Source of the DNA: an uncultured Thioclava sp.
GTDB taxonomy: Bacteria > Pseudomonadota > Alphaproteobacteria > Rhodobacterales > Rhodobacteraceae
Assembly: GCF_913064665.1 (NCBI RefSeq)
Contig: NZ_CAJYBT010000038.1
Span: 1 to 33,474, forward strand
Direction of reading: 5' to 3'
DNA: 33,474 nucleotides
Shown here: positions 24,857 to 32,224 of the stretch, in pieces
Layout of the letters: every line of letters starts with the position of its first letter
How positions within the stretch are numbered: the stretch's first letter is position 1
Made by a program: the position numbers and the translations under genes
The notes under the pieces: model-generated
Databases searched by the model: none
Told to the model about the DNA's origin: nothing
Seen by the model: the letters and a program-made list of their open reading frames with translations, nothing else

Positions 24857-26092
24857 ATGGCCCGCGAACCCCTTTCAGGCGGCACTGTTTCGGCTGGGCA
24901 GGGCCATGCCACGCTGTTCGTTCTGATCGTGGTGTTTCTGGATATGGTCGGCTTTGGGCTGATCATTCCGGTGTTGCCCTCGCTGATTGTGCAGGTGGGG
25001 CATGTCGATCTGGCGCAGGCGAGCAAGGTGGGCGGCGCGATGTTTGCCATCTTCAGCCTTGCGCAATTCGCCTTTGCGCCCCTGATGGGCAACCTGTCGG
25101 ACCGGTTCGGGCGTCGCCCGCTGCTGTTGCTCGCGATTGCGGGGCTGGGGGTGGATTACCTGTTTCACGCCTTCGCGCCGACGCTGTTCTGGCTGTTTGT
25201 CGGGCGCGCGATTGCAGGGGTGTGCGGCGCGTCCTACGTGATCGCCAATGCCTATCTCGCCGATGTCAGCGCGCCCGAAGATCGCGCGCGCGCCTTTGGT
25301 TTGATGGGCGCGGCCTTTGGGTTGGGGTTCATCCTGGGCCCGGCGCTGGGGGGCTTGTTGGGAGAGTTGGGCCCGCGCGTGCCGTTCTTTGTCGCCGCCG
25401 CGATCTCGGGGCTGAACCTGATCTACGGGCTGTTCGTGCTGCCCGAAAGCCTGCCGCCGGAACGCCGCCGCCCGCTGAACTGGCGCGCCTGCAATCCGTT
25501 TGGCACGCTCAAGGTGTTCGCGCGCTATCCTGGCGTCTTGCCGATGGCCGGGGTGATGGGGGTGTATCTGTTCGCCTCGGCGATTTATCCCGCGATCTGG
25601 CCGTTCTGGGGGATGGCTAAGTTTGGTTGGACCGAGGGGATCGTCGGCTTGACGCTCGCCGCTTACGGGGGGGTCGCGGCGGCCTTTCAGGGTGGCTTGT
25701 CCGGCCCGCTGGCGCGCCGTTTTGGCGAGGCAAAGGTGGTCTTTGCGGGGCTGTTTCTGGGGGTGGTGCTGCTGATTGCGCTGGCGCTGTCTTCCAGCCT
25801 TGCGATGGTGTTGTTCGTGCTTTGCGTGACGGGCATCGAGGGGCTGGTGCAGCCGATGCTCACCTCGCTGATGTCGCGCGCCGTGCCCGAGGATGAACAG
25901 GGCGCGTTGCAGGGTGGGATTTCGGCGGTGATGAATCTCGCGATGTTGTTTGGCACGCTGTTCTTCACGCAGATTTTCGGGATATTTCAGGCCGAGGGCG
26001 CGATCATCCGCACGCCCGATATGGCCTTTTACATGGCCTCGGCTATTTTGTTGATCGCGTTGATCTGGTTCGCGCGGCTGCGCAAGGGGTAA
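24857..26092 (+). CDS. MFS transporter, TCR/Tet family
   Basis: An inner membrane proton-coupled efflux protein of 411 residues with about twelve membrane segments. The start region [24 protein letters not shown] and the loop 2-3 motif [25 protein letters not shown] (motif A form) are those of the TetA/TCR group. Motif C-like [10 protein letters not shown] in the fifth helix is typical of antiporters. Specific tetracycline transport cannot be claimed; many chromosomal members have unknown substrates. The start at 24857 has TTGGAG before it. The next gene starts three bases after its stop, so transporter and aminotransferase are cotranscribed. Confidence 0.92.
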   Translation: MAREPLSGGTVSAGQGHATLFVLIVVFLDMVGFGLIIPVLPSLIVQVGHVDLAQASKVGGAMFAIFSLAQFAFAPLMGNLSDRFGRRPLLLLAIAGLGVDYLFHAFAPTLFWLFVGRAIAGVCGASYVIANAYLADVSAPEDRARAFGLMGAAFGLGFILGPALGGLLGELGPRVPFFVAAAISGLNLIYGLFVLPESLPPERRRPLNWRACNPFGTLKVFARYPGVLPMAGVMGVYLFASAIYPAIWPFWGMAKFGWTEGIVGLTLAAYGGVAAAFQGGLSGPLARRFGEAKVVFAGLFLGVVLLIALALSSSLAMVLFVLCVTGIEGLVQPMLTSLMSRAVPEDEQGALQGGISAVMNLAMLFGTLFFTQIFGIFQAEGAIIRTPDMAFYMASAILLIALIWFARLRKG

Positions 26093-26095
26093 GCA

Positions 26096-27280
26096 ATGAG
26101 CGAGCGTTTCGAGGGCAATTTCACCCAGCAAGAACCGATCTCCGAGGATGCGATTGCAGCGGCTGTCGCGGTGCTGCGTTCGGGGCGGTTGCATCGCTAC
26201 AATACCGCGTCGAATGAGCCGGGCGAGGTCGCGCTGCTGGAGCAGGAATTCGCCGCCTTCACGGGCGCGAAATATTGCCTTGCGGTGGCCTCGGGCGGCT
26301 ATGCCTTGGGCTGTGCCTTGCGTGCATTGGATGTGGCCCCGAATGAGCCGGTGTTGACCAACGCTTTCACGCTGGCCCCGGTGCCCGGCGCGATTGCCGC
26401 GCTTGGCGCGCGCCCGGTCTTCGTCGAGGGCACCGAAAACCTGACCATCGATCTTGACGATCTGACTGCGAAGGCCAAAGCATCCGGGGCGCGCGTGCTG
26501 ATGCTCAGCCATATGCGTGGCCATCTTTGCGACATGGACGCCTTAATGGAGATCGCGCGCGCCCATGATCTGCGCGTAATCGAGGATTGCGCCCATACGA
26601 TGGGGGCTTCGTGGGCGGGCGTGCCCTCGGGGCGCCATGGCGTGATCGGATGCTATTCGACCCAGACCTATAAGCATATCAACTCGGGCGAGGGCGGGCT
26701 GATCGTCACCGATGATCCCGAACTGGCGGCGCGGATGATCCTGCTCTCGGGCAGCTACATGATGTATCCCCGCCATCTGGCCGCCCCCGCGCCCGAGGTG
26801 TTCGAGGCGCTGAAATATGACACGCCCAATGTGTCGGGGCGGATGGACAGCCTGCGCGCCGCGATCCTGCGCCCGCAATTGGCCGAACTGCCCGAACGGG
26901 TGGCGCGATGGAACCGGCTGTATGGCGCGATGGAGGCGGGGCTGACGGGCGCGCCCGGTGTCGCGCTGAGTGAACGCTCGCAGGCGGAGCATTATGTCGG
27001 CTCGTCGTTCCAGTTCCGCTTGCCCGGTCGCGATGGGGAGCGAATGGCGGATTTCGTCGCGCGGTGCGCTGCGCGCGGGGTCGAGCTGAAATGGTTCGGT
27101 GCGGATGAGCCTGCGGGGTTCACCTCGCGCCATGACTCTTGGCGCTACGCAGAGGCGCAGGCGATGCCCAAGACCGATGCGGTGCTTGCCACGCTGCTGG
27201 ATCTGCGCCTGCCGCTGACCTTCAGCGAAAGCGACGCGGCCCAAATCGCGCGCATCATTCGCGATGAACTGAGCGGTTAA
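26096..27280 (+). CDS. DegT/DnrJ/EryC1/StrS family aminotransferase
   Basis: A PLP-dependent enzyme of 394 residues, fold type I, of the family that aminates keto-sugars and makes some antibiotic precursors. VIEDCAHTMGASW holds the pyridine-N Asp164, and CYSTQTYKHINSGEGG holds the Schiff-base Lys193. GGYALGCALRAL binds phosphate. The C-terminal part is normal. No sugar nucleotide genes lie nearby; the gene is instead coupled to an MFS exporter, so the substrate may be a small amine or amino sugar. Its TAA stop shares TTAA with the stop of the convergent cyclodeaminase gene. Confidence 0.88.
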   Translation: MSERFEGNFTQQEPISEDAIAAAVAVLRSGRLHRYNTASNEPGEVALLEQEFAAFTGAKYCLAVASGGYALGCALRALDVAPNEPVLTNAFTLAPVPGAIAALGARPVFVEGTENLTIDLDDLTAKAKASGARVLMLSHMRGHLCDMDALMEIARAHDLRVIEDCAHTMGASWAGVPSGRHGVIGCYSTQTYKHINSGEGGLIVTDDPELAARMILLSGSYMMYPRHLAAPAPEVFEALKYDTPNVSGRMDSLRAAILRPQLAELPERVARWNRLYGAMEAGLTGAPGVALSERSQAEHYVGSSFQFRLPGRDGERMADFVARCAARGVELKWFGADEPAGFTSRHDSWRYAEAQAMPKTDAVLATLLDLRLPLTFSESDAAQIARIIRDELSG

Positions 27281-28200
27281 CCCGCGCGCGCCACGATATA
27301 GCGCGCCATCATCAGATCAAGATGCGCGCCCCCGCCATTCTTGAACAGCGTGATCTCGTCGGCGCTTTGCCGCCCGGGCGCGCCGCTTACCAGATCATAC
27401 AGATCGCCGCGCACCGACTCGGGCGTGATCACCCCCGCCGCGATCGGGATCATCAGCTCGCCAATATGGCCCAGCGTGGTTTCGCGGCTGTCCACGAACA
27501 GGCGCGCACGCGCCATCAGCGCGTCATCACCTTCGCGCATATCGGCCTTATAGGCGCCGATCAGATCGACATGGGTACCCGGTTTGACCCACGCGCCATG
27601 CAGGATCGGCTCGCGCGCCATCGTCGCTGAGGTGATGATATCGGCGCGCGCTACGGCGCGTTCCAGATCGGGGGCAGCGTGCAGGGTGACGCCCTTGGGG
27701 GCTGGCTCGGCGGCGAGCGCTTGCGCCTGCTCGGGACGGCGCGTCCAGATCGCGATCTCGTTGAGCCCCGGAAACAGTGCGGCATAGGCGGCGATCAGGC
27801 TGCGCGCGACCGTGCCCCCGCCGATGATCAGCAAGCGCGCGCTGTCCGGGCGCGCCAGCAGTTTCGCGCCGAGCACGGAATCAGCCGCCGTCTTGAACTC
27901 GGTCACAAGGCGGCTTTCGATGATCGCCGACAGCTCTCCGGTTTGGGGGCGAAAGACCAGCATCGCGCCTTGCACCGTTGGCAGGCCTTGGGCGGCATTG
28001 CCATCGCATACGGTAAAGGATTTCACACCATAGCCGAGCCCCTCGATATAGGCGCCCCGGCTAAGCAGTGTCGCCTGTGCTGGCCCCAGAAACATATCAC
28101 CGACCTGCGCGCGCGGCAGGGTATGGCCAAAGCGCAGCGCCTCGACCGCGCCGGGCCAGTCCAGATGCGCAGCGGCCTCATAGGGGATCATCTTGGTCAT
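27277..28200 (-). CDS. Ornithine cyclodeaminase / mu-crystallin family protein
   Basis: An NAD(P)-binding enzyme of 307 residues. The Rossmann motif LLIIGGGTVARSLIAAY follows SRLVTEFKTAADSVLGAKLLAR, and DIITSATMAREPILHGAWVKPGTHVDLIGAY is the family signature. Members include ornithine cyclodeaminase, alanine dehydrogenase of Archaea and delta1-pyrroline-2-carboxylate reductase. Here it lies eight bases after a dadA-like gene on the same strand, which fits an imine reductase that takes the keto/imino product of a D-amino acid. The start at 28200 (MTKMIPYEAAAHLDWP) has GGAGAC upstream; longer frames run into dadA. Confidence 0.88.
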   Translation of the reverse strand: MTKMIPYEAAAHLDWPGAVEALRFGHTLPRAQVGDMFLGPAQATLLSRGAYIEGLGYGVKSFTVCDGNAAQGLPTVQGAMLVFRPQTGELSAIIESRLVTEFKTAADSVLGAKLLARPDSARLLIIGGGTVARSLIAAYAALFPGLNEIAIWTRRPEQAQALAAEPAPKGVTLHAAPDLERAVARADIITSATMAREPILHGAWVKPGTHVDLIGAYKADMREGDDALMARARLFVDSRETTLGHIGELMIPIAAGVITPESVRGDLYDLVSGAPGRQSADEITLFKNGGGAHLDLMMARYIVARAG

Positions 28201-28208
28201 ATCGTCTC

Positions 28209-29477
28209 CTAAATTGGGTCCAGCCAGCGTGCGCGTGCCGAGACATTGCGCAGTTCGGGCGTGTCCCCTGTCATCGCCTGTGCGATCAGCGCGCCACAGC
28301 CCGCCGAGGTCGTCCAGCCCAGCGTGCCATGACCTGCATTGATCCACAGATTGTCATAGCGGCGCACCCGGCCCAGATAGGGCGGGCCTGCGGGGGTGGT
28401 GGGGCGCAGCCCGGTCCAGAAGGTTACGCGATCCAGATCGACGGCCAAACCGAAATTGCGCGTGACGTAATCCTTCAGAACGGCGATGCGGTGGCTGGGC
28501 AAAGAGCGATCCCGCCCGGCAAATTCCGCAAATGCCGTAACGCGCAACTGTCCGCCATAAACCGCCACTGCGAGATGCGCAGCCTCGTCGATATAGGGCA
28601 GGGCGGGCAGGCGCGCGGGATCGCGCAGCGCCCATGTGCCCGAATAGCCTTTGACCGGGTAGATCAGCGGCGCAAACCCCAAGGGGCGGGTCAGATCGGG
28701 GGTCTCGACGCCGGTGGCCAGCAAGACATGCTGCGCAGTGATCACCTCATCACCAAGGCGCACGCCGCGGATATGCCCGTCAACGGTGTCAAACCCGCTG
28801 ACCTCGCTGTCATAGCGAAACGTGACCGATCCGCGCGTGGCCAGATCTTGCGCGGCGCCTTTGGTGAAGACATGGCAGTCGCCCACACTGTCGCGTTTGG
28901 AAAACAGCGCGCCTGCAAAGCGGTCTTGCGCCAGCGCCAGCGCGCCTTCGCGATCAAACAGGGCGGCGCGATCCAGCGCGTCCATCGGTTGCGCGCTATT
29001 GGCGCCATGTGCGCCCGCCGCACGGGCCAGATCTTCGGCATCGCTATACAGATAAAGCCCGCCATCATGGCGTAGCAGGTCCTCCAGCCCCAGATCCTGC
29101 GCAACCGCGCGCAGGGTCTCGCGGCTGAAGGCGCTTAGCCGCGCCAGACGGTCGGTGTTGGCGTCATGGCGCGCGCGGGTGCAATTGCGCAAAAATGCCA
29201 GCCCCCAACGCCACAGCGCGGGATCGCCGAGCCGCGTGACCCGCACCCCCGGTTCGCGCCCCGCCATTGCGCGCATCAGCGTCAAGATCGCTTCGGGTGC
29301 GGCCCAGGATTGCGCATCGCCCACCGCGATGATCCCGGCATTGGCGCGTGAGCAAAGCTGCGCCGGCCCCGGTTCGCGATCAAGCACGATCACACGGTGA
29401 CCAAGCGCGGCCAGCGCCTGCGCGCTCATCACGCCAATCACACCCGCACCGATGATAACAATAGGCTGTTGCGTCAT
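28209..29477 (-). CDS. D-amino acid dehydrogenase, FAD-dependent (DadA-like)
   Basis: A DAO-type flavoprotein of 422 residues that oxidises D-amino acids to 2-oxo or cyclic imino acids and passes electrons to the membrane quinone pool. The N-terminal FAD site is IVIIGAGVIGVMSAQALAALGHRVIVLDRE (GxGxxG with Glu/Asp at the strand end); VLLATGVETPDL and the C-terminal INAGHGTLGWTTSAGCGALIAQ complete the fold. It shows the usual DadA features YPVKGYSGTW and FWTGLRPTTPAGPPYLG. It is first in a two-gene operon with the cyclodeaminase family gene. Substrate range is not readable; D-proline or D-alanine are likely options. Confidence 0.9.
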   Translation of the reverse strand: MTQQPIVIIGAGVIGVMSAQALAALGHRVIVLDREPGPAQLCSRANAGIIAVGDAQSWAAPEAILTLMRAMAGREPGVRVTRLGDPALWRWGLAFLRNCTRARHDANTDRLARLSAFSRETLRAVAQDLGLEDLLRHDGGLYLYSDAEDLARAAGAHGANSAQPMDALDRAALFDREGALALAQDRFAGALFSKRDSVGDCHVFTKGAAQDLATRGSVTFRYDSEVSGFDTVDGHIRGVRLGDEVITAQHVLLATGVETPDLTRPLGFAPLIYPVKGYSGTWALRDPARLPALPYIDEAAHLAVAVYGGQLRVTAFAEFAGRDRSLPSHRIAVLKDYVTRNFGLAVDLDRVTFWTGLRPTTPAGPPYLGRVRRYDNLWINAGHGTLGWTTSAGCGALIAQAMTGDTPELRNVSARARWLDPI

Positions 29478-29576
29478 GTCGCGCGCCTTCTTGCAGGGAT
29501 CTCACCGCCCCTTTGTGGACCAAGGCGCGCGCGCTTTCCACCATTGCATTTGGATTATTTCACCGCACGCTCCCTC

Positions 29577-29605
29577 TTGACGCGACTCGCCTTGCGAGCT
29601 TAAAT
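29577..29605 (+). promoter_or_regulatory. Sigma70-type promoter of ivd
   Basis: TTGACG (29577-29582), a 17-base spacer and TTAAAT (29600-29605) make a good housekeeping promoter 33 bases upstream of the ivd start codon. A palindrome begins on the last base of the -10. Confidence 0.6.
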
Positions 29606-29618
29606 GAACGAGCGTTCA
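29605..29618. promoter_or_regulatory. TetR-type operator at the ivd promoter
   Basis: TGAACGAGCGTTCA has perfect six-base arms around AG. It covers the -10 edge and the likely transcription start of ivd, the position of a repressor site. The sequence resembles sites of TetR-family acyl-CoA responsive regulators. No such regulator is in this window. Confidence 0.55.
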
Positions 29619-29637
29619 ATAAATGGGAGGAAAGCCG

Positions 29638-30798
29638 ATGTTCGCAGGTTCCATGGAATTTGATCTGGGCGAGGATATCGGCGCGTTGCGCGAGATGGTG
29701 CGGCGCTGGGCGACAGAGCGGGTGGCCCCGATCGCGGCCAAGACCGATCTCGACAACGCCTTTCCCAATGAGCTGTGGTCCGAGATGGGCGAGCTGGGCC
29801 TATTGGGCATTACGGTGTCTGAGGAATATGGCGGCGCGGGAATGGGCTATCTGGCCCATGTCGTCGCGACTGAGGAAATCGCGCGCGCCTCGGCCAGTAT
29901 CGCGCTCAGCTACGGGGCGCATTCCAACCTTTGCGTCAACCAGCTCAAGATCAACGGATCGGACGAGCAAAAGCAGAAATACCTGCCCGATCTGATCTCG
30001 GGGGCCAAGATCGGCGCGCTCGCGATGAGCGAGTCTGGCGCTGGCTCGGATGTGGTGGGCATGAAGCTGCGCGCGGAAAAGCGCAACGGCTACTATGTTT
30101 TGAACGGCCATAAATACTGGATCACCAACGGCCCCGACGCTGATACGCTGGTGGTCTATGCCAAGACCGACCCCGAGGCGGGTTCCAAAGGCATCACCGC
30201 CTTTATCGTTGAGAAAACCTTCAAAGGGTTTTCCACCTCGCCCCATTTCGACAAGCTCGGGATGCGTGGCTCAAACACCGCGCAGCTATTCTTTGACGAT
30301 TGCGAAGTGCCCTTCGAGAATGTTCTGGGCGCCGAGGGGCGAGGCACCAAGGTGCTGATGTCGGGACTTGATTACGAACGCGTCGTGCTGTCGGGCATCG
30401 GCACGGGCATCATGATGGCCTGCCTCGATGAGGTCGTGCCCTATGCCAAAGAGCGCCACCAATTCGGCCAGCCGATTGGGAATTTCCAGCTTATGCAGGC
30501 CAAGATCGCCGATATGTATGTCGCGATGAACACCGCGCGCGCCTACACTTACGAGGTCGCCAAGGCCTGCGATCGTGGTCAGGTCACGCGTCACGATGCG
30601 GCCGCGACCGTGCTTTATGCCAGCGAACAGGCGATGGTGCAGGCCCATCAGGCCGTGCAGGCGCTGGGCGGGGCCGGGTTCTTAAGCGACTCCAACGTCT
30701 CGCGGCTGTTCCGCGATGCCAAGCTGATGGAAATCGGCGCGGGCACCTCGGAAATCCGCCGGATGCTGATTGGCCGTGAGATCATGGAGAAGCTGTGA
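29638..30798 (+). CDS. ivd: Isovaleryl-CoA dehydrogenase
   Basis: An FAD enzyme that oxidises isovaleryl-CoA to 3-methylcrotonyl-CoA in leucine breakdown, passing electrons to electron transfer flavoprotein. The 386-residue protein has the ACAD signatures GALAMSESGAGSDV (129-139 region) and a C-terminal QALGGAGFLSDSNVSRLFRDAKLMEIGAGTSEIRR. The catalytic base is Glu247 in GLDYERVVLS, the position used by isovaleryl-CoA dehydrogenases. The C-terminal position used by other ACADs is Gly (IGAGTSE). The start at 29638 has GGGAGG just upstream. The mccB gene downstream supports the assignment. A palindrome at its promoter suggests repression in the absence of substrate. Confidence 0.95.
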   Translation: MFAGSMEFDLGEDIGALREMVRRWATERVAPIAAKTDLDNAFPNELWSEMGELGLLGITVSEEYGGAGMGYLAHVVATEEIARASASIALSYGAHSNLCVNQLKINGSDEQKQKYLPDLISGAKIGALAMSESGAGSDVVGMKLRAEKRNGYYVLNGHKYWITNGPDADTLVVYAKTDPEAGSKGITAFIVEKTFKGFSTSPHFDKLGMRGSNTAQLFFDDCEVPFENVLGAEGRGTKVLMSGLDYERVVLSGIGTGIMMACLDEVVPYAKERHQFGQPIGNFQLMQAKIADMYVAMNTARAYTYEVAKACDRGQVTRHDAAATVLYASEQAMVQAHQAVQALGGAGFLSDSNVSRLFRDAKLMEIGAGTSEIRRMLIGREIMEKL

Positions 30799-30864
30799 TG
30801 CGCGCACCTTTGGCCGCGCTGTCGATGTGCCCCGCAGATTGCGGCGGCGGTATGTCGGACGGCG

Positions 30865-30893
30865 AAAAAGGGGCGGTGCCAAAGCTCCGCCCC
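30865..30893 (-). terminator. Rho-independent terminator of ompW
   Basis: On the minus strand GGGGCGG, a ten-base loop and CCGCCCC are followed at once by TTTTT (30869 down to 30865). It lies 49 bases after the ompW stop codon. Confidence 0.75.
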
Positions 30894-30941
30894 GCAATGC
30901 CGAAGGGTGGTGTAGCGCAGGGTGTGACCCCTGCGCCGAAA

Positions 30942-31562
30942 TCAGAACTTGTAGATATAGGCGACGCCCACAACCACCGGGTCGATCTCAACTGTGCCGA
31001 TCTTGGTGCCGTTCAGCTTGACGTCGCTGTTGATGTCGATCCAGCGGATATCGGTACGCAACGCGCCATGCTCCGAGATCTTGTAGTCAAAGCCCGCATG
31101 CAGCGCCAAACCCCAGCTATCCCCCAGCTTCAGATTGTCGCCAGCCAGCGCGCCGGTCGTCTTTTCGCTGAAAAATCCGGTGTAGTTCACGCCTGCGCCC
31201 ACAAAGGGCGTAAGGGCGGTGCCGGTCGCAAAGTGATACTGCAGCGAGAGCACGGGCGGCAGATGCTTGACGGTGCCGACTTTGCCCAGACCGTCGATAT
31301 TCACGGAATGCTTGAAGGGCAGCGCGGCCAGCAGTTCAATCCCGATATTGTCACGCACGAAGTATTCGGCGGTAAAGGTCGGGCGGGCGGAATTGCCAAC
31401 ATCCACGTTCAACCCGCCAGTCAGCGTGCCATTGTCGGATTTCGGCATGACCTCATGCAGGCCAAAGCCCAAGGTGATGTCGCCAGCCTGTTGCGCCAAC
31501 GCGGGGGCGGCGATCATTGCCGTGGCCACCAGCAGCGGCAAACTCAGAATACTGTGTTTCAT
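30942..31562 (-). CDS. ompW: OmpW family outer membrane protein
   Basis: A small eight-stranded outer membrane beta-barrel that forms a narrow hydrophobic channel. The 206-residue precursor begins MKHSILSLPLLVATAMIAAPALA, a clear signal peptide cut before QQAGDI. LGFGLHEVMPKSDNG, PTFTAEYFVRDNIGIELLAALPFKH, LPPVLSLQYHF, FVGAGVNYTGFFSE and the final VDPVVVGVAYIYKF-like strand ending in Phe are typical OmpW segments. The start at 31562 is chosen for the signal peptide; AAAGGA stands upstream. It lies between ivd and mccB but on the opposite strand. An FNR-type box about 65 bases upstream suggests oxygen control, as known for OmpW in other bacteria. Confidence 0.93.
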   Translation of the reverse strand: MKHSILSLPLLVATAMIAAPALAQQAGDITLGFGLHEVMPKSDNGTLTGGLNVDVGNSARPTFTAEYFVRDNIGIELLAALPFKHSVNIDGLGKVGTVKHLPPVLSLQYHFATGTALTPFVGAGVNYTGFFSEKTTGALAGDNLKLGDSWGLALHAGFDYKISEHGALRTDIRWIDINSDVKLNGTKIGTVEIDPVVVGVAYIYKF

Positions 31563-31620
31563 GGGAGGGTCCTTTACTCTCTTACGCGCCAAAGCCTGCA
31601 CCGCTGCAGCGCCCAAGACT

Positions 31621-31634
31621 TTGACTTGGATCAA
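31621..31634. promoter_or_regulatory. FNR/FnrL-type box upstream of ompW
   Basis: TTGAC-TTGG-ATCAA matches the FNR/FnrL consensus TTGAT-N4-ATCAA with one difference. Its centre lies about 65 bases before the ompW start codon, where an activator site could stand. The divergent LprI-like gene begins 126 bases away on the other side. Confidence 0.6.
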
Positions 31635-31759
31635 CTATATGTGATCGCGTCTGCGGCAAGGCGCCGCAGGGCGAGAACGATTGCGGCGCGCCTGCACTTG
31701 CGGCGTGAATATGCGTTGCGCCCAATGCTATGCGCGGCCAATATTCAGGGAGAGCCACA

Positions 31760-32224
31760 ATGAAACAGATGATGATCGCAGCGCTTTTGGCTGCGTTGGG
31801 CAGTCCCGCGCTGGCCGATCCAAGTGTTGATCCCAATACGGTGCACGCCTGTTTTGATGGGGCGAAAGACACCCATCCCGCCTGTATCGGGGATGCCGCC
31901 AACGCCTGCCAAGCCCAGCCGGGTGGCGCAACCACGCTGGGCATCTCGGCCTGCCTGCAAGGCGAGGCGCAGGTCTGGGACGATATCTTGAACGCGCAAT
32001 ACAAGGGCGCGCGCGCGCAGTTGCTTGAACAGGGCGGCACGCCGCTTGCCGATCAACTGCTGGATGCGCAACGCACCTGGATTGCTTTTCGTGATGCCGA
32101 TTGCGGGCTGGTCTATAGCATCTGGGCCGATGGCTCGATCCGCACTGTGATAGCCAGCTCGTGCTATCTGAACAAAACGGCGCAGCGTGCGCTGGAACTG
32201 CATAATCTGGGGAATATGGAATGA
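31760..32224 (+). CDS. LprI-like / DUF1311 secreted protein
   Basis: A 154-residue exported protein: signal peptide [19 protein letters not shown], then a cysteine-rich mature part with [22 protein letters not shown] and the DUF1311 core [21 protein letters not shown], ending [14 protein letters not shown]. The family includes the mycobacterial lysozyme inhibitor LprI, but most members are uncharacterised. Six cysteines probably form disulfides in the periplasm. The start at 31760 has GGGAGAG upstream. Its stop overlaps the mccB start (ATGA), so a periplasmic protein is translated together with a leucine catabolic enzyme. Confidence 0.88.
   Translation: MKQMMIAALLAALGSPALADPSVDPNTVHACFDGAKDTHPACIGDAANACQAQPGGATTLGISACLQGEAQVWDDILNAQYKGARAQLLEQGGTPLADQLLDAQRTWIAFRDADCGLVYSIWADGSIRTVIASSCYLNKTAQRALELHNLGNME

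Noticed and set aside
24875-26524. Open frame of 549 codons on the - strand opposite the MFS transporter
   Set aside because: Low-complexity Arg/Gln/His-rich translation without motifs, fully opposite a clear membrane protein gene.
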